This document shows, one piece after another, positions 1-10,486 of a stretch of DNA of 64,000 bases. The DNA lies in assembly GCF_902148855.1 (NCBI RefSeq), contig NC_043969.1, positions 30,013,853 through 30,077,852 on the forward strand. The letters run 5' to 3'. Position 1 is the stretch's first letter; every line of letters starts with the position of its first letter. The stretch is from Sphaeramia orbicularis (Eukaryota > Chordata > Actinopteri > Kurtiformes > Apogonidae). The translations under genes were made by a program, and so were the position numbers. The notes beneath the pieces were generated by a model. It did not search any database. It had not been told where the DNA came from and saw only the letters and a list, made by a program, of their open reading frames with translations.

Positions 1-2351
1 TTGATGAACTGGGTGATCCTGTCGCACGCTACGCACTTGTGAATTGGCAGATGGATGAAACAGGTTACATACTGTTTAAGACCATTGGTTATTATGATGC
101 CTCCCAGCCTGAGGGGCAGCAGTTTGACATGAATGCGGGTGCAAAAGCAATCTGGGCAGGTGAAAATACAGAGGTAAGTGAATGAAAATGATCTTATAGC
201 AGCCTGTGTTAATAATCTTTTGGTTCTATTTATTGGTTTATGTTTTGTCTCTGTCTGTCTTTGCACTTTTATGTCTTATGGTTATTTATTTTCTGAAGTA
301 ACATGAAATTCTGATTTTCAAAGATGTTATAGAGCAGGGGTGTCAAACTCATTTTAGTTCAGGGGCCATTTCCCCCCCAGTATGATCTGCAGTGGGCCTA
401 ACCAGTAAAATAATAACATAATAATATATAAATAGTTCCAACTCCAAACATTTCAATGTGTTTTATAGTGAAAACAGTAAAATTGCATTATGGAAACATT
501 TACATGTCCTTTTAAAAATGTGAATAACACAAACAACCATGAAAAAACTGAAAATTATCAAGAAAAATAAGTGCAATTTTAACTATACTTTGCCTCTGCT
601 TATCGTTTGTAAATGTGCATTACAACTTACAGATCACAATGGATCTGCAAAATACACAAAATGTTTTAGTAACTGGCAGAATATTAGTAAAATTGCACTT
701 ACTTCTCTTAAGAAATTTCTAGTTTTTCATATTTTTTATGAAAGACTAGTTTGTAAATTTACACAGTTTCATGTAATTTAACTTTTTTTACACTAAAACA
801 GAGGAAAAATTTGGAATTGTCATTATTTGTAGGTTTTTATGGTAGTATTTTACTGATAGGACCCACTTGAGACTGAAGTAGGGCTTTATTTGGCTCCTAA
901 AGTAAAAGGATTGACTGTTAATATCTTCAGTGTAATTTTTGCATTTCACTAATTCATCCCAGGGGCCAGACTGGACCCTTTGGTGGGCCGGATTTGGCCC
1001 CCGGGCCGCATGTTTGACACCTTTGTTATAGAGCATAACTTTATGTGCTTAAATGCAAGTCATGATCTTTATAATGTAGTGAATGTCTAAGCACTCATGC
1101 ACACAAATTTAAACATACATCATGGTAATTAAGTGCATCTAAAAAAATCAGCCTTTCTCTCACTCTGTTCCTGTGTTGCAGGTTCCCAGGTCTGTTTGCA
1201 GTGAGAGCTGTCTGCCAGGGACCCGCAGGGCTTTCGTCAAGGGCAAACCTATCTGCTGTTTCGATTGCATCACATGTGCCGATGGAGAGTTCAGCAACAG
1301 TACAAGTGAGACTACAGGATTCTTTGCCTTTACTGTTGCAATCCTTGTGTTTTTCTTGGGCAAAATCACTGCCAGCACTTTACTGGTCTACCTGAAGACT
1401 TGTGCGTTGTACAGCCTAAACATATTTATGCTTTCAGATGCAGTAAAATGTGACAAATGTCCTCCTGAGTACAAGTCCAATGAAAAACGGACTAACTGTG
1501 ACTTAAAAGCAATAGAGTTTCTCACCTACAAAGAGCTGATGGGCATATTATTGGTCACCTTTTCTGTCTTCGGGGCCTGCCTGGCAATGACCATAGCCCT
1601 GATTTTCTTCCACTACAGACAAACTCCTATTGTAAGAGCAAATAACTCAGAGATGAGTTTCCTGCTGCTCTTCTCTTTAACTCTGTGCTTCCTGTGTTCT
1701 CTGACTTTCATTGGACGTCCATCTGAATGGTCCTGCATGCTCCGTCACACAGCTTTCGGCATCACCTTCGTCCTCTGCATCTCTTGTGTTCTTGGTAAAA
1801 CTATAGTGGTGTTAATGGCCTTCAGGGCTACACTTCCAGGCAGTAATGTGATGAAATGGTTTGGGCCTGTTCAACAGAGACTCAGTGTTGTGGCTTTTAC
1901 TCTCATACAGGTTGTTATTTGCATACTCTGGCTCACAATCAACCCTCCGTTCCCTTTTAAAAACATGAAACACTATAAAGAAAAGATCATCCTGGAGTGT
2001 GCCCTGGGATCCCCTGTAGGGTTCTGGGCTGTGTTAGGATACATTGGCCTCTTAGCTCTGCTGTGTTTTATATTAGCTTTTCTGGCTCGAAAGCTGCCTG
2101 ATAATTTTAATGAAGCTAAATTCATCACCTTCAGTATGCTCATATTCTGTGCAGTCTGGATCACCTTCATCCCAGCTTATGTCAGCTCTCCTGGAAAGTT
2201 CACAGTAGCAGTGGAGATATTTGCTATTCTGGCTTCAAGTTACGGAATGCTGTTTTGTATTTTTCTGCCTAAGTGCTACATCATTTTATTAAAACCTGAG
2301 CATAACACGAAGAAACATTTGATGGGCAAAGTATCCCATAAAGGCCTTTAA
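1..2351 (+). CDS. Gene A: OlfC/V2R-like receptor, 3' part only (exons 4-6), divergent subfamily
   Basis: The window opens inside exon 4 (1-173, frame begins at base 3, donor gtaagt at 174). Exon 5 is 1182-1305 (124 bases) and exon 6 is 1438-2351, ending TAA. Exon 4 closes the flytrap domain; exons 5 and 6 give the nine-cysteine linker and the seven-helix domain, with the family tail NTKK near the C terminus. The phases match genes B-K (exon 4/5 phase 0, exon 5/6 after the first codon base), but the protein differs at many sites and most synonymous positions, so it belongs to another OlfC subfamily, apart from a 175-base tract at 1719-1893 that is identical to the other genes. Intron 4 carries a hAT element. 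Intron 5 is only 132 bases, a multiple of three without an in-frame stop, so exons 5 and 6 also form one continuous frame. Exons 1-3 lie to the left of the window. Confidence 0.93.
335..1025. mobile_element. Non-autonomous hAT-family DNA transposon in intron 4 of gene A
   Basis: Inverted ends CAGGGGTGTCAAAC and GTTTGACACCTTTG match at 12 of 14 positions. The element is flanked by a perfect 8-base target duplication TTATAGAG (327-334 and 1026-1033), the size expected of hAT elements. The 691-base interior is AT-rich and has no transposase-like frame. The GC-rich block near the right end, ending in gggccgcatgtttgacac, is a familiar hallmark of this widespread MITE-like family. The perfect duplication argues for a fairly recent insertion. 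Confidence 0.9.
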
Positions 2352-2426
2352 ATAATTTACTTATATGTAGATCTGAGGAAAAACACATGTATGTGTCATG
2401 GCTTAGAAAAGTAATTTTGTGAATCA

Positions 2427-2432
2427 AATAAA
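2427..2432 (+). promoter_or_regulatory. Candidate polyadenylation signal of gene A
   Basis: An AATAAA lies 76 bases after the stop codon of gene A. Similar hexamers follow B (9197), C (14296), E (27502), I (51236), J (56073) and K (63187); none was noticed close to D, F or G. Cleavage sites cannot be read from sequence alone. Confidence 0.5.
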
Positions 2433-2689
2433 TAACTATATCAGCACTAGCAAAACCTGCAATGTGGCAACAACTGTATTTGTTGGGGTTTTCAACACTA
2501 TATATCTGTTATAATTCTACTTAAACTTGTATAATATAGCTGAAATAAAATAAAAAATATTACCTAAAAGCATGTTTTTTTTTTGTGTTGTTTGTCGGCA
2601 CCAAGGGAAAAATATATGTAACGAGGCTTGCGCTGTCAGGGGCCGACAGCAACTGTATATCCCCAAGTATCCTCAGTCCTCTGCTATAA

Positions 2690-3720
2690 AATAAACTAAA
2701 TAAATGACACAATAAACAAAGATACCAGCTTTATTTTGGATGATCAATATGAATCAAATTTGAGCTTTATTGGCCTACTATATCTATTAATAATGTCCAA
2801 AAAAAAAAAGATTTTTCAATGGAAGCGCCCCCATTTGGACAAGTGATAATATTCATAGAACACCCAAAATCAATAGGGCTTTACCCCTAGGGGTCACCTA
2901 TATTGGTGCTAAAGGGGGATAGTTGTCATGTTGCTGAATAATGGCAGAAAAGATATTAGATATTTGTTTTATGATCAATATGAACCAAGTGTGAACCTGA
3001 TTGGCCTACTATTTCCTTAATAATGTCCGAAAAATATATATATTTTTCAACAGAAGCTCCCTCAACCATTTGGAAAAAACTTATGTAAATTCAAGGTAGT
3101 GGCATGAAGAAAGAGAATTGTTACACAATCAATATGAATGCAATTTGAGCTACATCGACCTGATAGTGACAGAATAATGGTCAGATAACCATTTTTTCTC
3201 CACAAAACTCCCCTAGTGAATGAAAATGACACCATATCGATGGCCAAAAAACAAAACCTCCTATCTGCAAATTTTTAGATTTTGAGTTTTCACATTAACT
3301 GGTAAGAACGAGGACAACTCCACATTTTCAGTCTATCTGTAAGATAATCCTGCCCTTTCTTATGACATGAAGGTCACCTGACAAAAACCTCCTAGACCAT
3401 ACTATAATAAAACTAGATGTTTTTTTTGTTTGTTTCCTGAAAAAAAGTGATTTTTTCAGATAGGAGGTTTTGTATTCTGGCCATTGATATGAACTCTGGA
3501 TGGTAGCAAGAAAATGGACATTTGTAAGATGGTCAATATGAACCAAATTTAATCTCAATCGGCCTATTATTGCTGGATTTATGTCCAAAAAACGACTTTC
3601 AACTTTCACGACAGCACCCCCATTTGGATGACTTATAGTACTTATAGAGAAGCTGAAATTGATGAGGTTCTTCCACTAGGGGTCCCCTATGTTGGTTATT
3701 AAGGAATAAGAAATCCAACC
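2690..3720. repeat. Degenerate direct repeats, unclassified
   Basis: A block of the type 'gatcaatatgaaccaaattt...ggcctactat...aatgtccaaaaa...cccatttgg' recurs near 2740, 2971, 3130 and 3535. The first and last copies also share a following part with 'cactaggggtcccctat'. Copies are diverged and unequal in length, and I see no coding frame. The family is not recognised. Confidence 0.55.
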
Positions 3721-3729
3721 AAATCTGTC

Positions 3730-4205
3730 CTAGTTATCGCGTTCACATGAAGGATATCTGGTGGTAAAACCATTATATCCGAAACTCCATTTCGGGGAAA
3801 TAAATATAGCAGCACTTAAGCATTAGATCATAGAAAAGCACAAAACGTAAAGTATGAAATTAACTTGGACCAGATTTTTATGTATACATTATACAGTATA
3901 TATACTGATGTGGAAAATATATTCATTGTAGACTCCGTGGAAGACGTATATCATGTCTATTTTAATAAATTAAAATGAGGCTAAATTTAGATTATAGAAA
4001 TAATTCAATCCATATATTAGAATAATGTACTTGAAGATTTATGTGTGTGAAACAAAGAAATAGAAATTCTCAGTAACTGTAATCTGATTGTTGTATAATT
4101 GACACTAGTCCATAAATACATAAAAAGGCACTAAATACTTATTCCTTTCAGTTCATATTTACAGTACAGAGGATTATTTCTGTACTTTTACTCTGTTTCT
4201 GTAAT
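3730..4205. other. AT-rich intergenic DNA, nothing recognised
   Basis: AT-rich sequence with only short runs of open frame. No repeat boundary, RNA gene or promoter-like element was seen. Confidence 0.5.
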
Positions 4206-4926
4206 GCTTTCAGCACAGACCCAGAACCCAAATGCAGAACGCAGAGACGGATGTAAAGTTTACAGGGTTTATTGAATACAATTAGGATGATAATGATAAT
4301 GAACAGGATCTTGAGGACAGCGGGCAAGGAAGTCCTCGTCTGAACCGTCCTCCGGGTTTCGGACGCGAACCCACGGTTCGGCACCGGATTTAATGCCGGA
4401 TCACCGACTAGGGGAAAGCAGAGGGAGGTCAGGGACGGAAACAGGTCATGCACAGGGAGGCAATCAGACAGGCGACAGGACATAGGGAAAAGGCAAACTC
4501 ACGTACCGAATAATCAGGCGAAGGCGTCAAAAAACCAGGAAGGCAGATGGAGGCTGACAAAAACCGACAGGGAGCAGGCAAAAGACAGGCAAACAGGATG
4601 ACAAAAAACAGGTCGAACACGGTAAGGCAAACGGACAAACAGGATCAGAACGCTGGTAAGTAATCTACAAGAGAAAACGAACTGGCGTCTGATCAGGGGA
4701 AAAGGCAGGGTATAAATACACAAAAGGGAGGGAAGACAACGAGACACAGGTGGAACAAATTAGGGCGGAGTCAGGAAATCAGGGTAAAGGTGAACACCAA
4801 ACAGGAAGGGAAGTAAAGACAACAGACAAGACACATGAGGAAAACTTAACAAAATAAAACAGGAAGTGACAGACAAACATAGAAGACAGACAACCCCAGA
4901 CTAACGTCCGGTAACCGGCTTCACAG
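4206..4926. repeat. Purine-rich interspersed repeat, unclassified
   Basis: The composition changes sharply here: the + strand becomes rich in A and G with many 'acagg' and 'gacagg' words, and GC content exceeds that of the surroundings. The opening (cacagacccagaacccaaatg) and the close (ggaagtgacagacaaac) resemble a repeat type common in teleost intergenic DNA. Ends are approximate; clear terminal repeats and a target duplication were not found. Long minus-strand frames inside it follow from the base skew. Confidence 0.5.
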
Positions 4927-5044
4927 TTTTTGTATATTGTGGAGGACTTTCACTTTCTATAAAAACATTTTAGCTTTTTTTACATTGAATAATTATCATG
5001 ATTGGAAACAGTATAATGGGACAGTTTGTTTTTTTTTTTTTCCC

Positions 5045-5160
5045 AGATACATTTATTTATTTATGTATTTGTTGATTCATTTATTTATTCATTCATTTAT
5101 TTATTTTTAATGGGATGTCCTTTGCAGTGGACTGTTTTTTTTTTTTTTTATTTTAATTTT
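5045..5160. repeat. Low-complexity TTTA-rich and poly-T sequence
   Basis: An imperfect (ATTT)n run is followed by poly-T tracts. Between this and the gene B promoter nothing else was recognised. Confidence 0.75.
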
Positions 5161-5424
5161 TTTCACTACTGAGGGCAAAAATCCATTGCTGGGTCTCAAG
5201 AGGATATCACAATATTTTTCAATATGTAAATTGTATGCTGATATTAACCTGAATATGACAACCGGATGACAATAATTAAGTAAAAAAAATAAAATAAAGT
5301 CAATAATAGTTGAGATTGGGAATTGCTAAAACACTTAAATACATTTATGGAACACTTTTTTGTCATCTGCTCTGATGTGGGCGTCCACAGAGATCATGCT
5401 ATTTTTTATGTCGGCTGTAAAATG

Positions 5425-5432
5425 TATAAATA
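5425..5432 (+). promoter_or_regulatory. TATA box of gene B
   Basis: TATAAATA in the context aaaatgtataaatacc, also seen at the 5' ends of C, D, F and G. It lies 64 bases before the chosen start. Transcription would be expected about 30 bases downstream, near 5455. Confidence 0.75.
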
Positions 5433-5495
5433 CCCGTGCAATTTCCAGATTCCCAGATTGGTACATGGGATGCCACACAGTGGTGTAGAAGTCTT

Positions 5496-8400
5496 ATGAT
5501 GTCCACTTGGAGGTGGTCATCCCAGGGTCAGACACTTCTGCACCTGCTGATGGTAGTGTCATTTTCACAGGCTGATGAACCAGTCTGTAGGCAACGAGGG
5601 GATCCTGAAAATCCCCAACTGTACAAGGATGGAGACATTATCTTGGGAGGGATTTTCTCTTTTCACAGTAGCTGGAAAAACAGAGAGGACACCTACATGC
5701 ACAAACCGCCACCACTGCAGTGTATCAGGTAAATAGTACGATAGATTCTTTATCACACTCCTCAAAAAGAAAACAGTAAATAAAGGAGTAAGAATTTATT
5801 TTTGTTGAATTATTTCTAGTAGAATACATGATTCCAATGGTGTTTTCTTATTGTCTTTGTTCAGTCTGAACTTCAGGGACTTCCAGTTTGCCCAGGCTAT
5901 GCTGTTTGCTATTGAAGAAATTAATAACAGCACAGACCTGCTGCCTGGAATCTCTCTGGGTTATAAAATTTATGATTCATGTAGGTCCATTGCAAGAGGA
6001 GTGAGGGTGGCACTGGCCTTGGCTAATGGTAATGAAAAGATATTTGCACCATCTGAGACACCCTGTACTAGACCTGCACAAGTACAGGCCATTATGGGAG
6101 AGACATCCTCCTCTCCTTGCATGGCCATATCTACTGTCATAGGACCCTTTCATATACCTATGGTGGGTAGGAATGATTAAAGTGAGCTTTTAAGTGTTAT
6201 GTGTTGACGCATTTGTATGTGCAGTAGATGTCATTCACCCTTTTATTGTGTAATATGTGACATTATTGCTCCTAGATCAGCCACTTTGCCACCTGTGCTT
6301 GTCTTAGTGATAAAGTCAAATACCCATCATTCCTCAGAACAATACCCAGTGACTACTATCAAAGCAGAGCCCTGGCCCAGCTGGTCAAGCACTTTGGCTG
6401 GACTTGGGTGGGAGCTGTTAGAACTAATGATGATTATGGAAATAATGGGATGGCTACATTTATAGAAACTGCAGAACAGCTGGGGATCTGTCTGGAGTAC
6501 TCTGAAGCCTTCTATAGAACAGATCCAGTAGAAAAATTACAAAAAATAATTAATATTATCAAGACCTCTACCTCTAAGGTGATTGTTGCTTTTCTCTCCC
6601 ACATGGATATGGATGTATTAATCCATCAACTGTCGTATCACAACATGACTGGATACCAGTGGGTGGGAAGTGAGAGCTGGATATTTGATTCTCAGATTGC
6701 TGCTATGGACACACATCACATTCTGGATGGAGCTATAGGTCTGTCCATCCCTGAAGCACATGTCAGTGGAATGAAAGAGTTCATTTTAGATGTGAAGCCA
6801 CTCAATTCATCTGGTAAAAAGTTGTTTACAGAATTCTGGGAGACGTTATTCAGCTGTAAATTTAACCAGAGCAATTTATCAGATGATAATGAGAAAGTAT
6901 GTACTGGGAATGAAGATCTGAAAGAAATCCACAACAGTTTCACTGATATGTCACTCATGCCACTGTTTAACAATGTCTATAAAGGAGTGTATGCTGTGGC
7001 CCATGCACTGCATAATATGTTGGACTGCAATAAAACATGTAATAACAATATAAAGCTAGATTCATCCACTGTGAGTTCCCTAATTAGAACTGGAAAACAT
7101 TATGCTTTTTTTTTTTTTTTTTTAGAAATTTTACTTTCTTCAGGAAGTTAATTAAAAGGATTTCTATTTTTTTTTTTTTTTTTTTTACAGATATTACAAC
7201 AAATAAAAAAGATTCGGTTCAAAACTAAGGAAGGAGATGAGGTTTACTTTAATGAGAATGGAGACCCTGCAGCAAAGTATGAAATACTGAACTGGCAGCC
7301 CACACAAAATGGTATTGTGGACTTTGTTAAAATTGGCCTTTATGATGCTTCCTTACCTGCAGACAGACAGATGAATTTAGAAAATAAAACTATAATTTGG
7401 ACACAGAACTCACTGCAGGTAAGCTACACTATGTCCAATATGATGTGTACATTTTGTGAAGCATATTCCAGTTTTCACATTCCCAACCATTGAACAAACT
7501 TAAATTGCAACAAAACCTAATGTGAATGTTGTATAATTGTCCCTACTGTGTTCATTCAGGTTCCTGTGTCAGTTTGCAGTGAGAAGTGTCCTCCAGGAAC
7601 TCGTAAAGTTCTCCAGAAAGGAAAGCCAGTCTGCTGTTACGACTGTATACGATGTGCAGAAGGAGAATTCAGCAATACTACAGGTCAGGAATAATACGTA
7701 AATACATCATATGTGTTTATTAAAACCAGACACATTGAACACATTTCAGTAATTTGGTCTGAAACTGACCACAGAATGACAAGTGCCAAGTCATACAATC
7801 ATATTATATCATTTATGGAGATGTGCCATGGGAAGATTCTCCAACAGACTGAAATGTTTGAAGAGCAGACACACTGTTTGGTATTGAGAGTTTATTATAA
7901 TACTGTTTATTTTAATTCAAGTGTAGGACAAATTGTAAAAATCATGAAAAACCATCTAACTCAAACCCCATAATCAAACAGTTACATGAAAGAATTAAAT
8001 AATCAAGAAACACTCATTGTATCTGGAGATAGAGTTAGGATTTTAGTAGTTCCAGACACATAACCTTTTTTCAGTTGCAGTCTTTTGGCAATTCAGCTCT
8101 TAATTTATATCTGATATTTATGCTTTGTGATATCTCCCTAATTCATAAAACTGAACAGAAAATAGATAGGTGACAGTCTGACTCAATTACAGATTCTATC
8201 ACCTGTGAACGATGCCCTCCTGAATTCTGGTCTAATGAGAAAAGAGATGCCTGTGTGAAGAAGGAGACTGAGTTTCTGTCTTATGAGGAAATTATGGGAT
8301 GTCTGCTCACTGGAGCATCTTTATTTGGAACATGCATGACTTGTCTTGTAGCATGCATTTTCTTCAGATACAGGAAAACTCCTATTGTCAGGGCCAACAA

Positions 8401-9106
8401 CGCTGAGCTGAGTTTCCTGCTGCTCTTCTCTTTAACCCTGTGTTTCCTGTGTTCTCTGACCTTCATCGGACGTCCATCTCAGTGGTCCTGCATGCTCCGT
8501 CACACAGCTTTCGGCATCACCTTCGTCCTCTGCATCTCTTGTGTTCTTGGTAAAACTATAGTGGTGTTAATGGCCTTCAGGGCTACACTTCCAGGCAGTA
8601 ATGTGATGAAATGGTTTGGGCCTGTTCAACAGAGACTCAGTGTTGTGGGATTTACTCTTATACAGGTGTTGATATGTATCCTCTGGTTAACCATCTCTCC
8701 TCCATTTGCTTTTAAAAACTTTAAGGATTTCAAAGATAAAATCATCATTGAGTGTGCTCTGGGCTCTGCTATAGGCTTCTGGGCTGTACTCGGGTACATT
8801 GGACTTTTAGCTTTGTTATGCTTTTTTCTTGCTTTTCTGGCTCGGAAGCTGCCTGATAACTTCAATGAAGCCAAATTTATAACCTTCAGCATGTTGATAT
8901 TCTGTGCAGTCTGGATCACTTTTATCCCAGCTTATGTCAGCTCTCCAGGGAAGTTCAGTGTTGCAGTGGAAATATTTGCTATTCTGGCCTCTAGTTTTGG
9001 ACTTCTCATTTGTATTTTTGCCCCAAAATGCTACATAATCATACTGAAACCAGAGAAGAATACAAAAAAGAGCATGATGGGTAAAGGAGGATCAAAAACA
9101 ACATGA
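5496..9106 (+). CDS. Gene B: OlfC/V2R-like olfactory receptor, complete (863 aa)
   Basis: Exons: 5496-5728, 5865-6162, 6276-7070, 7191-7418, 7560-7683, 8193-9106. A signal peptide core ([14 protein letters not shown]) occupies roughly residues 7-25. The Venus-flytrap domain runs to about residue 518 and carries counterparts of mGluR1 amino-acid contacts: the Ser run in GETSSS (~159-161), Thr in HFATC (~183), Asp in PSDYY (~203), Tyr in NDDYG (~231) and Glu in VGSESW (~310). Nine cysteines follow at ~519-590, then seven helices to ~845. The expected role is a cell-surface receptor of olfactory neurons signalling through a G protein, probably for amino acids. The start is uncertain: the leader ATG at 5470 used as an alternative in other copies is out of frame here and makes a short upstream ORF, so ATG 5496 (or 5499) is preferred. 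Intron 5 (509 bases) holds nothing recognisable. Confidence 0.94.
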
Positions 9107-9555
9107 CTCAGATTATTATATTATCATACAATAATTAATTTTATAATTCACTTTTTGTCAGATTTGCTAGTTCCCGATGGTGTGATTTTTGTAGTTAATA
9201 AATAGCATCTATTAATCGAATGCACAGAGTGACTAATTTTATTAAACATTTATATCTATGATCTCAGTTCACGCATCACCTTCACTCACTTGCTTGTTGA
9301 AATATCAAAACTCACATTACATGTCATTAAAACACACTCCTGGTATTAGGTTGTTTATGTGAAGTTAAATAAATGTAGCCTGTGATAGAATAATGTACCA
9401 CTGCAGTAGACATACACCTTATGAAGCCATACGTTGACAGACAATTATGGGACATTTGTAAAGAATTATATTGATGTTTTCCTTTTCACAGAGCACAAAC
9501 AACAACATAAGTATAGAAATCTCATTTAAATATTTAACCAGTGTCAGTCACACAA

Positions 9556-9595
<40 letters not shown>

Positions 9596-9708
9596 GGAAA
9601 TAATGATAAAAAACTGTGTTATTTCCATCCAATGAACAGCCCTGTTTGGTTGAAATGATTTAACATATCAATGATAAAATGCAATTTTATGGGGCATTGT
9701 CATGAACA
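9107..9708. other. Intergenic B-C: 3' flank and a 34-base A tract
   Basis: A possible polyadenylation signal is at 9197-9202. A pure A run occupies about 9560-9593. It could be the tail of an old retroposed insertion, but no body or target duplication is recognisable. Confidence 0.5.
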
Positions 9709-9712
9709 TTAA

Positions 9713-10171
9713 CCCATAAAGACCTAAACAGCCACCAATGACTAAAACCATCTACTGATCTAAAATGTTTAATAACTTCTGATCCAATAATACTATCAAT
9801 GCATGTAAATAATTATCGTAAAATACAGTTTGTCATCTTTTCATGGTCATCAGATATGATCCATTTGGACGTTCAGTGGCTGGAGACACTTGGTTTATGT
9901 TCAATGATATGATATATTTTGCTAAAAAAGTCACTTTTTCTTCAGTTTCCTCTGTTTGTGATATAATAACCATCAACTTTAATCTGAGCTTTTATGAGCA
10001 TCCACATGATTAGTAAATTAAATATAAGAAAATACATGATGTTCATGGGAAAAAACGCAAAATACAAATGATGATGTCACAAAAAATGTTGATAAATCAC
10101 TTAAGAAAAGTTAAATATCGAGACAAAAATATTTTGGAACTACCACCAAAGAAGCACTTGGTCTTTATGGG
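9713..10171. mobile_element. Non-autonomous piggyBac-like element (MITE)
   Basis: Perfect 12-base inverted ends CCCATAAAGACC / GGTCTTTATGGG are flanked on each side by TTAA (9709-9712 and 10172-10175), the obligate target of piggyBac transposons. The 459-base interior has no coding capacity, so it would have moved with a transposase supplied in trans. It ends about 235 bases upstream of the gene C TATA box. Confidence 0.88.
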
Positions 10172-10408
10172 TTAAATTTGCCTTCGTCATATAGTATTTA
10201 ATATATAAATTGCAAAAATGAATGAAATTAGACAATGCACTTTTGAAATCTAAAATGCTAATCAACATCTCATAACATGATACACAAAGGGTATTTGACA
10301 TTAAACATGGTGATGAGAGCTAAATCTTGTTGTGCACCTCCCTAGTGTTTTTCACCTCACCCTGTGCAGTCCCTGTTATACAATTGGTTTCCATTCTACA
10401 TTAAAATG

Positions 10409-10416
10409 TATAAATA
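10409..10416 (+). promoter_or_regulatory. TATA box of gene C
   Basis: TATAAATA preceded by ttaaaatg and followed by ccagt. The leader after it (ggttctcagtaaggtgcatg) is shared in similar form by D, G, H, I and K, so the promoter and leader duplicated with the gene. Confidence 0.78.
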
Positions 10417-10486
10417 CCAGTAAAAGCTCCAGGTTCTCAGTAAGGTGCATGTGATGCCACCCAGTGGTTTAGAAATCTTTGATAAT

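Noticed and set aside
539-781. 80-codon + strand frame after gene A exon 4
   Set aside because: Lies wholly inside the non-autonomous hAT element, is AT-rich and resembles no transposase.
4429-4747. Overlapping minus-strand frames rich in Ser, Leu and Cys
   Set aside because: They arise from the purine skew of an interspersed repeat and have no domain.
6163-6275. In-frame stops just after exons 1, 2 and 3 of each gene, which could suggest pseudogenes
   Set aside because: They lie past consensus GT donors and are removed by splicing; joined exons are open in all ten complete genes.
8626-8919. Minus-strand open frame of 97 codons (starting MIQTAQNIN) that recurs opposite exon 6 of nearly every copy
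   Set aside because: It is antisense to the highly conserved TM4-TM6 coding region; its conservation follows from that of the receptor and it has no protein-like features of its own.
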